A stretch of DNA of 64,000 nucleotides from Peromyscus leucopus (GCF_004664715.2 NC_051068.1:52741453-52805452); one strand, 5' to 3'; counted from the first letter of the stretch, positions 1 through 11,464 are shown. The notes: generated from the letters alone by a model not told the origin. Translations and numbers: made by a program.

Positions 1-171
1 AATGTAACCTTCTTATCACTCAGTTGATGCAGCTGCAGTGATTACCACATCCTCTAAGCTCAGCTGAAAATAAACCCAGGGTCCTTTCTGTTCAAAGGAC
101 AAGGAGGAACCCAAGACTTCCTTTTCGTTCATTTTGCATTTTGTGTATTTTTCTACATTATTCCGTTGAAA

Positions 172-432
172 ATGCATGAGCTGGCTTTTTGGTGCCCACT
201 ACCTATGGTGGGAAACCTCGCACAGCCTCGAGGCAGGGGAAGGGGCCCAGACCTGTCTCAACTGAATGTACCAGCCTCTGCTGACTGCCCAAGGGAGGCC
301 TTATCTTCTTGCAGGAGGGAATGGGGGATGGGTTGGGAGAAGGGCTGGAGGGACAGGAGGAGGGAAGAGGGGGAATCTGTGATGGGTATGTAAAATGAAT
401 AAAAAAAAAAATCTTAGTTAAAAAAAAGAAAG
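172..432 (+). mobile_element. L1 3' UTR fragment, 5'-truncated
   Basis: The sequence from about 172 runs as a rodent L1 3' end: GAGCTGGCTTTTTGGTGCCC, then ...GGGAGGCCTTATC..., a G-rich stretch at 318-374, and an A-rich tail after TATGTAAAATGAATAAA. The same blocks recur at 7680-7910 and 21590-21850, which confirms repeat identity and orientation. Short open frames here are shadows of the repeat. Confidence 0.8.
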
Positions 433-1860
433 AAAAGAAAATGAGTATTCTACAGTTTTGGAAAGGCTTCAATTTCTCTTTTATCTCCAAGAAAATTATA
501 TCCTTTGTGAAATGCAATACATTTTTCAGTGTTTTTTGAACGAAATATCTAAATTTTGAATTGACAGGTACTTTTTCATTCCAACGCAGCAGCATTTTCT
601 TTATTTTGCCCGTGAAGAAGTAAAGGATTTATGCAAGCCACACATTAAAAGCCAAGTTTTGAATGAATTGAAAAAAGTTTTTGCTTCATGTGACAAGGGA
701 ATAATCACAGAGAAATCAATAAATGCCAATAGAAGAAATGGTTTTATGTTCTGTGGCTGGTAGTTCTGTGGAGGCAGGAACTGCGGTTCTACTATCATGC
801 TGTACTCGCTCTGCAAGCCGACCCTAAGCCCGTGGTTCTTGAGCTTTACTACGCATCAGAATCATCACACAGAGAGCTAAGTAAACCGTGGGTCACCATG
901 TACCACCTGGCTTTTGATTTATTCAATTTTTTTTTTTTTGAGGAAGGGAAAGAGGATGCATGTAGTAGGATTTACATTTTTAACCTGTTCCATGATGCTG
1001 ATGGTGCTAGACCTACACTCTTTGAGAGCCAGGGTGCTGAGCAGTCAACACCATTTGTTGTGCATGCTAGAAACCTTGTGTGCTATTTAGTAGGCCCAAG
1101 CCTTACCCTCCTCCTTCATCAGATGAGGACCATAGGATTACCCGTTATATTTATTAAGGAAAAAAATGAACATTCCTGCTGGACAATATAGCTCTGTGTC
1201 CTATTCACACTATTCTATGAAATGTCATTCTCTACTGTGTCAATAGCAATTACTTACCGGCTGATTTTTGTATAATTTCACGATGGCAAGGTTTATGTGT
1301 TTTTTTCTTATAGATATTTCTCTTCTTATATTCCTGACTGAAATTTATTTCTTCTGATGATCTGACCCTGGAAGAAAATAATTAAAATATAATAATAATT
1401 AAAAGGATAGACAGAGACTTTCTGGCTATGGTAATATAACTTACGTTTGCAAAAAGCATATCTCTTCCTGTGTTTGTAAAAAGTGATAGGAACATTTGCT
1501 TAAGTTAATGAAGCCATGCCTTGAATAAAATGCCCTGCCCTAGGCGTTAGTAGAGTAGAGAGAATACAAAGGAAAGAAAGAGTCTTCTGTAGCTGTGAAG
1601 TCAGGGGAATATGATACAAAAAAACAAAACAAAAAAAAAAAAAAAACAACCTCACAGAAACACATTCACACTTCCTTTGCCTTGTGCTTAGGTGACAAGA
1701 CCCCAGAAAAGCAAATATTGTTGTCATCTGTCAGCATCTCTTAAACCATGGCTCCTCTCTTATAGTATCCAAAAGCCAAAAATGATCAGTAATTTTTAAG
1801 TTTCCATATATACCTATAAGAAAACATTAAAAGAGCTGGAATGCACACAGAATCTCCTGT
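433..1860. other. Single-copy AT-rich DNA, no gene identified
   Basis: Apart from an A-rich run at 1618-1646 I see no recognised repeat or WDR49 exon. One 65-codon open stretch on the plus strand (571-768) is discussed as a finding. The rest shows no coding signal. Confidence 0.4.
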
Positions 1861-1865
1861 AAATG

Positions 1866-2329
1866 GAAGGTGGAGAGCTGTGCTGGCTAACCTTGGTTGC
1901 CAACTTGACTACATCTGCAGTCAACTAAAACCCAAGCAGCTGGCACACCTGTGAAAACTGTTATGATTGGGTCATGGGATATGTGAAGCCCTACCCTAAA
2001 TCTAGGCTACACTTTCTGTTGGTATCCCATATAAAAGGATATGGGAGAAGGAGGTGTTTATATTTTGCCTGCTTGCCCTCATTTTCAGTGGCAAATTTAT
2101 CTATCCTGCTGCTGAAGCATTCCTTTACTGGGGTTTGAACCTAATTCTTTGTTTTACAGTGTTCACTGAAGACCAGCAACTCTCAAGGAAACATCTGAGA
2201 CTCCATCATCAGACTGGAACTTCTGAGACATCCAACCTCATGGTCTGAACACTACTGGATTCTTGACCTTTCTGCAGGGAGACAGCCATTGTTGGACTAA
2301 CAAGACCACAGCTGATAAGCCACTCTAAT

Positions 2330-2388
<59 letters not shown>

Positions 2389-2432
2389 GTTCTATCCCTT
2401 AAAGAACTCTGACTAATATAAGAGGAGAAATG
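1866..2432 (+). mobile_element. Rodent LTR-like interspersed repeat with internal (CA)n
   Basis: The sequence begins GGCTAACCTTGGTTGCCAAC and ends GAACTCTGACTAATATA. In between it contains CCCATATAAAAGGATATGGG and a (CA)n stretch near the end. This architecture (a 'GTCAACTTGACTA' start, a TATA-like box, 'AGCCACTCTAATAA', then a simple repeat) is that of a common rodent LTR-type repeat. I cannot name the subfamily by eye. Confidence 0.55.
2335..2388. repeat. (CA)n microsatellite
   Basis: About 26 uninterrupted CA units lie at the 3' end of the surrounding LTR-like repeat. A typical simple repeat. Confidence 0.97.
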
Positions 2433-2789
2433 TTTTATATCACTGTACAACACTGGCAGAGAAGAGAAAATAATCTTCAGATGCTTAACACTAACTACTA
2501 TAGATGCCTGGCTTAACAGATAAAACTTCTGATTCCAAGTCCCTGTGAATGTGTAAGGAGCACCAGACTTGGAAATGTCCACCTTCCTCAAGTCATGTGG
2601 AATGATGGGAATTTGCTGACCTACTACTCTGCATCCTTTTCCCATATCTTCTAGCCTTTCATGGTTGGCATTCTCCCACCTGATAATTTTTATTCCCAAT
2701 TCTGTTACAGATTTTGTAACTACAGAATGATGAGATAATTCTTAAACCCACAGTCCACAGTCTCAGTTTTCTTTTTATATAAAGAAAAC

Positions 2790-3000
2790 TCTGTGGTTGT
2801 CTTTGGTTTTTGGAACTGGGGCGGGGGGGGGGTTGCGGGGGGCTTTTGTGATTGTTCATGCAGACGCCCACAGAGAACAGGGAAAGTGTCGGCTCTCCCT
2901 GACACTTGAGACTACAGTCTCTATATGTAGTGCTTGGAAACAAACTCCAGTCTTCTACAACACTAGCAAATGCTTTTACCACTGAGCTATCTTTCCTACC
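2790..3000 (-). mobile_element. B3/B2-type SINE fragment, minus strand, with G-rich interruption
   Basis: The right end, AGCAAATGCTTTTACCACTGAGCTATCTTTCC, is the reverse complement of a tRNA-derived B2/B3 head (box A and B side). A run of eleven G with nearby G-rich sequence at 2821-2842 sits inside the element. Confidence 0.6.
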
Positions 3001-3390
3001 TTCTTGCTCTCATTTTGAAAGAGGTCCAATGGCTTGAAGTTCCACAAAGTATCTAATGATACTATTCAACAAATGTCAATTTATTGCCTTTCTTCATCTA
3101 TTCTATTTTACAGTATCTCACAAACTCAGCTTGAATTATCAATACAAGTAAATTCAATCTGTGTATCACCTTCAATGTTATTATTAGGTGCATTTACACA
3201 ATTTAAGAATTTATTGACTGATTTTTTTTTTTACTCATTAATAAATTTTTCACTCTAGAAAGTATTTTTAGGTTTATAGAAAAGTCATGACAATGGCACA
3301 GAATTCTGGGACAGCCCTCACTCATTTTGTTTTCCTTTTTTTGGATGTTTTACATTAATACTTACTACATTTTTAAGATAGCAATATTAG

Positions 3391-3560
3391 GACCTGGAAA
3401 GCTAGCTCAGTCATTTAGAGTTCTGACTGCTCATGAAGAGGACTGGTATTGAGTTTCCAGCACCCGCATGCCAGCTCACTACTGTAAAAAGAAATTTCCA
3501 AAAGAAACTCAGGACAAATGACTGTGGTGCCTATTAGTATATCAAAGTGGATGCTGGCCT
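3391..3560 (+). mobile_element. B2-like SINE head
   Basis: GACCTGGAAAGCTAGCTCAG begins the element, followed by GAGTTTCCAGCACCCGCATG. This matches the tRNA-derived head of B2 (GGCTCAG...GAGTTCAATTCCCAGCACCCACATG) in diverged form. Confidence 0.6.
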
Positions 3561-3712
3561 CCAGGATTTCTCAGTATCACTTCACCTGTGGCTTTTCTCA
3601 GGTCTTCTAACCCTGTCCCCTACCCTAAACTTCTCTGCCCATGGCCTTCCCTTTCCCAAGCTTCTCATTCCTATGTAACACTGCCATTTCAGCTATGCAT
3701 TCTCTTTGTGCT

Positions 3713-3810
<98 letters not shown>

Positions 3811-4030
3811 TATGTGTGTGCGTGCATCTTCTTGGTCATCTCTCTTCCTCTCTTTCTCTCTACCCCACCCCTCCTCTCAAGTCTAGTCTGCTGGCCCTGT
3901 TCAATGTACTGCTTTCTCTCCATGCCCTGAACTCTTCCAGATGCCTCTGGAGATACTCTTCCTCAGATCTATAATAGAAATGTTCCCTTCAGTCCTACCT
4001 TGATGCCAGCATGGCCTCACTTTATACATG
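3500..4030 (+). repeat. C/T-rich interspersed repeat, copy 1 (carries CT/GT microsatellite)
   Basis: The block contains CTTCTCATTCCTATGTAACA, then a (CT)n(GT)n stretch, then GATGCCTCTGGAGATACTCT and TATAATAGAAATGTTCCC. It is homologous in order and strand to 4225-4700. The layout (polypyrimidine, AATAAA-like site near the end) suggests an LTR, but I cannot name the family. Confidence 0.6.
3712..3816. repeat. (CT)n(GT)n compound microsatellite
   Basis: About 25 CT units run directly into about 20 GT units, inside copy 1 of the C/T-rich repeat. Open frames of Leu-Ser and Cys-Val repeats here are artefacts. Confidence 0.97.
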
Positions 4031-4224
4031 CTAAAACCTGGAAAAACCTGGGTAGCAAGAGAAACAGCGAACCAGATGTTTCCTGGCCATTACCTGACTC
4101 CCTACCTTCCTGGCCTTTGACTGGCATTTCAACCTTCCTGAGTCCCAACAAACAGGCACCCTACTTTGAACTGTGAAGCAATTACAGAAGAGATTATGTT
4201 ATTATTATCAACAAAAAGGCTGGA

Positions 4225-4700
4225 ATGTCAGGTCCAAAAGAAATGGGATGAACAGCTAACTGCAGTACCTATTAGCATACCAAACACATCCTGGCCTCAA
4301 GGCTCTCTCTCAGAATCACAAACACCTCTACAGAGTTCATACTGGCATCATACCTCTTCTTAGCTCTTCTCACTCAAGCCCCTACCCTAAGTTTCTGCAG
4401 CTCATGGGCTTCCATTTCCCCTAGCTTCTCATTTCTCTATAACCCTGCTATTTTGGCCATGCGACCTCTTGGTCTTCATCTTCCTTTCTTGGCACCTTCT
4501 CTCTTGTCTCTGTCTCTTGGTCATCTCTTCTCTTCCTCTCTTCATCTCGTGGCCTGTTTTAGTATGCTGGCCATATTCAGTGTACTATTTTCTCTTCCTG
4601 ATCTAGACTCCTCCAGATGCCTCTGGATGGACTCTTCCTTATGTTTATAATAAAACCCTTTCTCTCAACCATACCTTGGAGTGGGCATGTCTACACTTTA
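4225..4700 (+). repeat. C/T-rich interspersed repeat, copy 2
   Basis: It shares with copy 1, in the same order: the 'GTACCTATTAGCATACC' start, 'CCCCTACCCTAA', 'CTTCTCATTTCTCTATAACC', 'CCAGATGCCTCTGGATGGACT' and 'TATAATAAAACCC'. It lacks the microsatellite. The AATAAA at about 4647 resembles an LTR polyadenylation site. Confidence 0.6.
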
Positions 4701-5510
4701 TACAACTATCACCTGTAACTCCAGTTCTAGGAAATCTGATGCCTCCTGGCCCCCATGGGCCGCTATTGGTACATGGTGCACATGAGCTTAGGAAAAGACA
4801 CAGGCACTTACAAATACAGAAAGGAAATTTTAAGAAATTATTTTAGAAGTCAATATTAGCACCTAATTAACCAAACTCTAAATTTTATTAGCGTTATTAG
4901 TGTTGCTTTTCCTTAATGTCCTTTTTCTGTAATGTCAAAATTCTAAGTATCTGAATCCTGAGTCTTCTCTAGTCTATGACACTTTCTCATACTTACTGTT
5001 TATCACAATCTTGACAGTTTTAAGGAGCACTTGCCATGTTTTTAGTAGACTAACCCTTAATTTGAACCTTTGAGTGGCTTTTTTCATGTGGTTACACTGT
5101 AGTTATTGGTCATTGGGAGGAAGGCAACAAGGGTGAAGCACTGTCTTGATTACATACTACCAGACATACATTGTCACCTGACTGCTGCTATTCACCCTTA
5201 TCACCTGGGGAATATTATGTTGTCAAATTCACACTAATAACAAGCTTTCTTTACTCATTGTAATATAAATTTTCTTTAGAAGCAAGTTACCAAACAACCC
5301 ATACTTTAGGAGAAGTGAGGCAAAAACTTGGGTGCTATTTCTTGAGTGTTCCTGTATCTATGAGAGATCTCTTTGGAATCACACACTTTCTAAGAGAGTT
5401 CTGCTCTCTGAAAATAAACTTTGGGAGATGTAAAGTTTTTTGTTTTTCCCAGCAAAACTGGATTTGTTTTCCTCACAATAGGCCATTGCCTATAAAAAGT
5501 AGCATATTAT
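4701..5510. other. Unassigned single-copy DNA
   Basis: A short SINE-like piece may begin it (GTAACTCCAGTTCTAGGAAA, a B2/B3 right part, about 4713-4810). I see no coding exon and no other structure. Confidence 0.4.
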
Positions 5511-5730
5511 CAGGACAGGAAAGGTGGCTCAGGTGCTAATAGCACATATTACTCTTGCAGGGAACCCCAGTTTGGTCCCCAGTACCCATGTTGGGTGGCT
5601 AACAACTGCCTGTAACTCCAGCTCCAGAAGAACACAGTACCTTTGTCCTCTGTCACACCTATATTCATCATCACAAAACTAAACACAGACACACAGATAA
5701 GGAAAAATAATAAAAATAAATATTTTCCAA
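5511..5730 (+). mobile_element. B2 SINE
   Basis: GGACAGGAAAGGTGGCTCAG and the downstream GTCCCCAGTACCCATGTTGG with GCCTGTAACTCCAGCTCCAG are hallmark B2 segments. The AAATAATAAAAATAAATA end is the B2 A-rich tail with polyadenylation-like signals. Confidence 0.8.
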
Positions 5731-6770
5731 ACTAGAATCTTATTTAGCCACTTCTGGGTTTCACACACTAAATCTAGCATTTTAAGTCTGCAAAGAAATC
5801 TGCAACAGTGGGAATTTGGTAGTGAATATAGGGAAGGTAGCCTGCCACATAGGCAAGCTTTGTAACTAGTGGATTAATAATACAATTTCACTAGAAAAGT
5901 ATCATATACATAAATTGATTGCAAAAGCAATCAAAAGGAAGGTCCCACTTCTGAATATTAATGCCAGACTTTGACTTTCCTCAAAGTGTTATGACCTCTT
6001 ACCCTTATTGAACTGTTTTTGCATCCTCACTTGGGTATAATTTAAATTAACTATCTTCTGTAGGAAACAAAATGTCTCATGCAGAGATAGACAGAGGCAG
6101 GCAAAAAATAAAAGAACTTTCCAGGATTACAGTATATTGATTAACTTACTTAAATGACTACATATAGAATAGGATTAGGCTAATAAACCTTGAATGCAAA
6201 GGGCATCTCTATGTAAAGCTAGATTGCAAAATCATCTACATACCCTAAGTCCAAGAACCTGTTGTTTGCTTTCCACTGATATCTACCATTCAGAAGAGTG
6301 GTTATCATGAAAATATACTGAGAACTAGAAAGGGGTGAATATTCCTAAGAGAAGGAGCACAGATAAAAATAATGAAGCACAGGAATACAAGAAAAGGCTT
6401 AAATAAATTTTTTTGTGTTTTTTTTTTCTTCAAAAAGGCTTTACACTGTAATGTTGGAGGGGGCGCTATGGCTTCAACCAACAGGACATCAATTTCTCTC
6501 TGCTCTGGATGTAGACAGGAAGTGTGATAATTGTGACAAAAACTCCAGAGTCCTACTAGGCATAAAAACAAAATAAAGGGTAGTGACTCTGCTACAGGAA
6601 GTGCTTCATAAGATACTGGGTGACTGGAGAGCAATTCGTCATCATTTTAATCTGGTACATGCTGGACAAGCATCATAGCATAATGGGAAAGTTTTAGCTC
6701 AGCAACGAGAATGTCTATTTGAATCCTGTGGGTGGATATTTGATTCTCTCTTCCCAACTCCCCCAGATGT
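5731..6770. other. Unassigned intronic or downstream DNA
   Basis: No recognised repeat beyond short T runs, and no exon-like block with splice sites. Confidence 0.4.
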
Positions 6771-6773
6771 GAA

Positions 6774-7912
6774 ATGAGAATTAAAGTAACAGGAGACCAC
6801 TTCCTAAATATAACACAGGTAGCACAGTCACTAGGAGCAACAATTAATAAATGGGACCTTCTCAAACTGAGAAGCTTCTATAAGGCAAAGGACATTGTCA
6901 ATAATAAGACAAAAACAGCAGCCTACAGAATGGGAAAAGATCTTTACCAACCCCATATCTGACAGAGATGAATAATAGACACAAAGCAAATTTGTGTCTA
7001 CATTCCACAACCCCAGAGAAGCTAGGTAAAGAGGAGGACCCTAAAAAGGATGTGCATGGATCATCCTAGGAATGGGAAAGGGTTAAGATCTCCTTGGTAA
7101 ACTGGGAGGGGGAAATAGTGAAGAGGGGATGGGGGGTGGGAACATGAAAGTTCCAGATGGCCAAGTTGGGAGAGGGACAGAGAGAAAGAGCTATGAAAGA
7201 GATATCTTGGCAGAATGGAACACTAAGGGGAAGGGGAGAAATCTGGAGCTAGGAAAATCCCCAGGAACTCACAAGATTGTCCCCAGCCAAGACTCAGAGC
7301 AATGGTGGAGAGGGTGCTTGAACTAGCCTTCCACTATACTCAGATTGGTGTCTACCCTAATTGTCATCATAGAGCCTACATCTAGTGACTGATGGAAGCA
7401 GATACTGAGACCCACAATCAAGCACTTGGCCAAACTCCTGGAGTTCAGTTGAAGAGGGAGGAAAGGGATTATAGAAGCAAGAGGTGGGGAGGGTCAGGTA
7501 TATGATGGGAAAAACCAAAAAGATAGCTGACTCAAGCTAGTGGGAGCTCATAGACTCTGGGCTGGCCGCTGGGGAGCCTGCATGGGACCACACTAGGCCC
7601 TCTGAATGTGGGTGACCATTGTGTGGCTTGATGTGTTTGTGGGTCCCCTGGCAATGGGACTAGGACTTCTCCCAGGTACAAGAACTGGCTTTTTAGAGCC
7701 CATTCTCTATGGTGCAATGCCTTACTCAGCTGTGGTGCAGGGGGGAGGGGCTTGGTCCTGCCCCAGTTTCATCTGCCAGCCTGTGTTGACTACTCATGGG
7801 AGGCCTTACCCTCTATGAGGAGGGGATGGGGGGAGGTGGGGGGAGTTGGAGAAGGGGAGGGAGGGAGAACAGGGGTTGGTATGTAAAATGAAAAAAAAAT
7901 TGAAAAAAAAGA
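6774..7912 (+). mobile_element. L1 fragment: end of ORF2 plus 3' UTR
   Basis: Residues read at 6774-6962 (LNITQVAQSLGATINKWDLL, then KLRSFYKAKDIV) match the C-terminal part of rodent L1 ORF2. The frame then breaks. From about 7000 the sequence is 3' UTR: GACTGATGGAAGCAGATACT, GGGACCACACTAGGCCCTCT, GAGCCCATTCTCTATGG, a G-rich stretch and an A-rich tail at 7885-7915. It is 5'-truncated and not capable of movement. Confidence 0.88.
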
Positions 7913-7915
7913 GAA

Positions 7916-8990
7916 ATAAAATAACATCCCTCACCTTGAAGTATAGTGAGAATTAATGACTTAAGTAGAAAAAAGAGCTGAAAATCATCTTAATGATTCA
8001 TGATAAGAGCTCAATGAATGTGGGTTATTATATTATTCAACAACACAACATGATTTTATGCTAAGAAGAGAGTTCCACACCACTTTCTAGCATGTTCTAG
8101 TACTCTTGGTAATTCTCAGAAAGATCAGACAAAACATCAAGAAATATGACTCACTCCCCAAATGATAGCATACTCCTTTAGGGTTTTGAAGACTTAAATT
8201 TCAAAAATTAATAGGTCTTTATGTTTCATATTTGAGTATATGATAATTATCACCACAGATTGTTGGCAAAAGCTGGATGTCAGTCATTGAAGACTTTTAT
8301 GTCAGATGATTACTAACTTAAAATAGAACATTAATATTTTTATATGTTTTTCTTTAAGTCTATTGATTTTCTAATTTACTTTCTAGCTTGACATCTATTG
8401 CCAAAACAATTAGGTAATCAATAGCAATACAAATTTAAATGTCAACTCCTTACTAATAATGATAGAGCATAGTGCACTGTTATTGCAAGGGCATACGGAA
8501 CACTAATAGTGAAGTGCAGCTTCTGCTTTATGAAAATTGCTGTGAAGTTAATGTAAATTTCTATTTCGTTTCTCAACTGGCTTTTTCCTGGTTCTTTATA
8601 ATTAATCCCTCTCTAAGGTAATTTTTAAAATGATGGTCAAAAGGAGAAATGTGACATATAGTCAAAGAGGGAATAGAATTGCTTACTATTTCTGTAGAAC
8701 CATAATGAACATTGATGAATGGGTGCCATACAAATGGACAGATTTGTCTCACCTATAATAGTGATTAAGTAGAAGAGCATGTAAGATGCTGCATGGATGC
8801 ATCTCATTGAGATTCTCCAAAGAATGGCTGAATGTATTAAAGATGTTGCTGGGAACAATCTAATATGCTTCTAATATTTTTTTCAACTTCGCTATTAAAT
8901 TATTAGAAGTCAGTACACATATCAAAATGTTCACATTCAAAAACAAAAAAAAATCCAATTTAAAACAATGAGGAAGATATCTTGGGTAGG
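7916..8990. other. Unassigned AT-rich DNA
   Basis: Over 1 kb with no repeat that I can name and no exon. Short open frames on the minus strand (8637-9054) have no recognisable protein similarity. Confidence 0.4.
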
Positions 8991-8994
8991 GTGG

Positions 8995-9139
8995 CTGAGG
9001 AGGAAGAGGCAGAATTATCTCTGTTAGTTTGAGGGCAGCCTTGTCTATATACAAGGATCAAGGCCAGCCAGGACTACGCAGTGAGATTCTATCTCAAAGT
9101 CAACCCCTACTTCAAAAGGCACAAAAAAAAAAAAAAAAA
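8995..9139 (+). mobile_element. B1-related SINE, diverged
   Basis: AGGGCAGCCTTGTCTATATA and GGCCAGCCAGGACTACGCAG followed by GATTCTATCTCAAA match the right half of a B1. An A-rich tail ends at 9139. The left part is degraded. Confidence 0.7.
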
Positions 9140-9164
9140 ACCAACAGCAAAAAGATATCAAGGG

Positions 9165-9320
9165 ACGACCAATGAGCTAGCTCAGTGTATGAAGGGAGTT
9201 GTCACTCCCTATGGATCTGAGTTCAATCCCCGGAACCCACATGGTCAAAGGAGAGAACCAACTCCAGACACACACTGCGACACTTGTGCATACACACATA
9301 AGACAACAAATAAATGCAGC
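9165..9320 (+). mobile_element. B2 SINE
   Basis: ATGAGCTAGCTCAGTGTATG and GAGTTCAATCCCCGGAACCC with ACATGGTCAAAGGAGAGAAC are the B2 tRNA-related head and first part of the body. The tail is AACAAATAAATGC. Confidence 0.78.
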
Positions 9321-9939
9321 AGTGCTGACTTCCTGCACAAGACCTACACAAGATCAAGGCAGTCAACACTCCAGTGTGGCTGGGTGAGGAACTAAGGGGC
9401 CTCACTTCCAGCTGAGAGACTATTGACAGTTGATGAGTGCTGGGAGAGGAAGAGTCAGTTTCCTTTAAGGGTGTGGCCCTGGTAAATCAGCTGTGCTCCA
9501 GTACAAGGCATCACACATCTGAGTATATAGGCAGCACAAAATTAAACTTAATGGGTTATTTAAAAAAATGAAACAAGAAAAGAGGGCTTGAAATTGGGAA
9601 GAACAGTGCAAATGGGTAGTGGATCTGAGCAGAGTTGGAGAAAGGCATGAGAGTGACTGTAACTAAAATACATGCATATATGTATAACATTTCTAAAGAG
9701 TATTAAACATGTCATATGTTTAAAAGGCATATTATGGGAGCAGTTTAATGGCAACAACAGTATCTAATCTCGAGAATCTAGAGAAATTGTTTTTTCGTAT
9801 GAGCTGTGGGAAAGACCAAAGAATTAAACAGAAGTTTTAGCAAGGTGATCCTGTTTGCAGCGGGGTCCTTTTGTTGTTCACTGCTACCAACAGTAGGCAC
9901 ACTAGCCCATGAGCACTTTCAGGAATTCTTTTGTCTCTC

Positions 9940-10080
9940 CAATTTTGCGGTAGGAACACTGAGGTTACAGGTGCATAGAACCAGACCCAGCTTTCATGTG
10001 GATTTTGAGGATTTGAACTCAGGTCTTTCTCACAGCAAGCATTCTAGTCATGGTTCTATCTCCCCAGCCCTTACTGTATT
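9940..10080 (-). mobile_element. B3/B2-type SINE, minus strand
   Basis: GGATTTGAACTCAGGTCTTT and CTAGTCATGGTTCTATCTCC, followed by CCAGCCC, are the reverse complement of a tRNA-derived SINE head. Confidence 0.65.
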
Positions 10081-10085
10081 TTTGG

Positions 10086-10131
10086 TGTGTGTGTGTGTGT
10101 GTGTGTGTGCGTGTGCGCACGTGCGCGCACG
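10086..10131. repeat. (GT)n with GC-rich end
   Basis: About 12 GT units run into alternating GTGCGCACGTGCGCGCAC, a purine-pyrimidine alternation that could favour Z-DNA. Confidence 0.95.
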
Positions 10132-10252
10132 CTAAATCTATATACTAAGCCCCCATTGATATTTGCATTTCAATTATTTTTGAAAATATTTGTATGCACT
10201 AATAATACACAGGCAATACGAGAAGTGGCCATATTAAAAACAGAAAGGACTA

Positions 10253-10345
10253 TGGATTGGGGTTTAGCTTACTGGTAGAGTGCTTGCCTAGCAAACACAA
10301 GGCCCTGTGTTTGGGCCTCAACTCTGAAAAAAAAAAAAAAAAGAC
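10253..10345 (+). mobile_element. ID SINE (BC1-like) with 17 bp target duplication
   Basis: GGGGTTTAGCTTACTGGTAG, then AGTGCTTGCCTAGCAAACAC and an oligo-A tail form a typical ID element. Perfect direct repeats aaaaacagaaaggacta flank it (10236-10252 and 10346-10362), proving target-primed insertion. Confidence 0.92.
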
Positions 10346-10365
10346 AAAAACAGAAAGGACTAAAG

Positions 10366-10584
10366 CAGTGATTCTCAACATGTGGGTCACTACCGGTTGG
10401 GGGATCAAATGGTCCTTTCATGGGGTTGCCTAATACCATCACTAAACATAGATATTTACATTACAATTCATAACAGTAGCAAAATTACAGTTATAAAGTA
10501 ACAAAATAATTTTATAGTTGGGAACACCACAACATGAGGAACTGTATTAAAGGGTCACAGCATTAAGAAGGTTGAGGACCACTG
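10366..10584 (+). mobile_element. URR1-type hAT/Charlie non-autonomous DNA transposon
   Basis: Terminal inverted repeats CAGTGATTCTCAAC and GTTGAGGACCACTG enclose 219 bp. It contains ATTCATAACAGTAGCAAAAT and AGTTATAAAGTAAC, as in rodent URR1. The flanking 8-mers gactaaag and gtcttaag are a diverged hAT-type 8 bp target duplication. No transposase is present. Confidence 0.88.
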
Positions 10585-10794
10585 GTCTTAAGTAATTTCA
10601 TTTACTAAATAAATATTGCTAAAGGCATTTAATATTTTTATTATCACCACTTTGCACAATAATTGAGCAACATGTAGTTTATTTAATGTGCATCCAAAAT
10701 TCTCTCTCCAATTTTTTTTAAAACCTTGGCCAACCACTTTGGGGTGGTGGGCTTAGTAAAGAAAAAAATGTATTACTTTTATGGTGAAAATATA

Positions 10795-11040
10795 TATTAA
10801 GGATATACTGCCTAAATGTTCCATTTTGCACATAATTTCCCTTTGTGGGAATATATTCCAGTAAGCAGCACTCCTCCATGGCCTCTGCACGAAATCCTGC
10901 CTCCAGATTCCTGCCCTGACTTTCTTCAACAATGGACTACGATGTGTTAGTCTAAGCCTAATAAACCCTTTCCTCCTCAGCCTACTCTTGGTCTTGGTTT
11001 CATCACAGCAATGGTACCCCTTACTAAAACAGAGTGCCAG
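10795..11040 (+). mobile_element. MaLR-type LTR, 3' part
   Basis: AATAAACCCTTTCCTCCTCA and TTTCATCACAGCAATGGTAC form the typical 3' end of rodent MT/ORR-like MaLR LTRs, in diverged form. Classification is by motif memory only. Confidence 0.5.
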
Positions 11041-11147
11041 CACCACCTACTGCTATCACTTAGGGGGAAAACTGTGCATCCATAATGGTTCTTGTTTCCT
11101 GTTGCACCCCTTCATTTGTTCCTCCACTACTTTTTCATTTTTTTAAT

Positions 11148-11464
11148 AGTTTTGGTGATTTGAATGAGACGAACCCCATGTTCTTGGACATTTGAATGCT
11201 CAGTACCCAGTTGGTGATTATGTGTGGCTGTTTGGGTGGACTTAGGAGGTGTGGAGTTGCTGGAGGAAGTGAGTCACTCGGCTGTGACCTTTGAGGTTTA
11301 AGAGCTTCCTTCCATTCTCAGTTCTTTCTGTTTTCTGCTTGTGGTTGCAGACAGGAGCTCTCAGCTGTTTCTCATCCCTCTGGGACTGTAAGGCAGAAAT
11401 AAGCCCTTCCTTCCATAAGTTTCCTTGGTCATGATGCATCACAGCAATAGAAAAGTGACTGATA
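11148..11464 (+). mobile_element. ERVL-MaLR (MT/ORR-like) LTR
   Basis: The sequence starts GGTGATTTGAATGAGACGAA. It continues GGAGTTGCTGGAGGAAGTGA, then AAGGCAGAAATAAGCCCTTC, and ends GCATCACAGCAATAGAAAAG. This is the ordered motif set of rodent MaLR LTRs. Confidence 0.65.

Noticed and set aside
1200..1330. A possible terminal WDR49 exon ending at a good minus-strand donor (CCG followed by gtaagt at about 1257)
   Set aside because: The reading upstream of the donor has no similarity to the expected C-terminal tail and a terminal exon would not need a donor.
3588..3974. Open frames of repeated Leu-Ser and Cys-Val
   Set aside because: They are read-through of a (CT)n(GT)n microsatellite in three frames, not a protein.
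7532..7818. Frames on both strands suggesting a small gene
   Set aside because: They lie in an L1 3' UTR whose text recurs at two other places in the window.
10253..10345. A functional tRNA or BC1 RNA gene
   Set aside because: The sequence is an ID SINE with poly-A tail and target duplications; no tRNA cloverleaf is kept.
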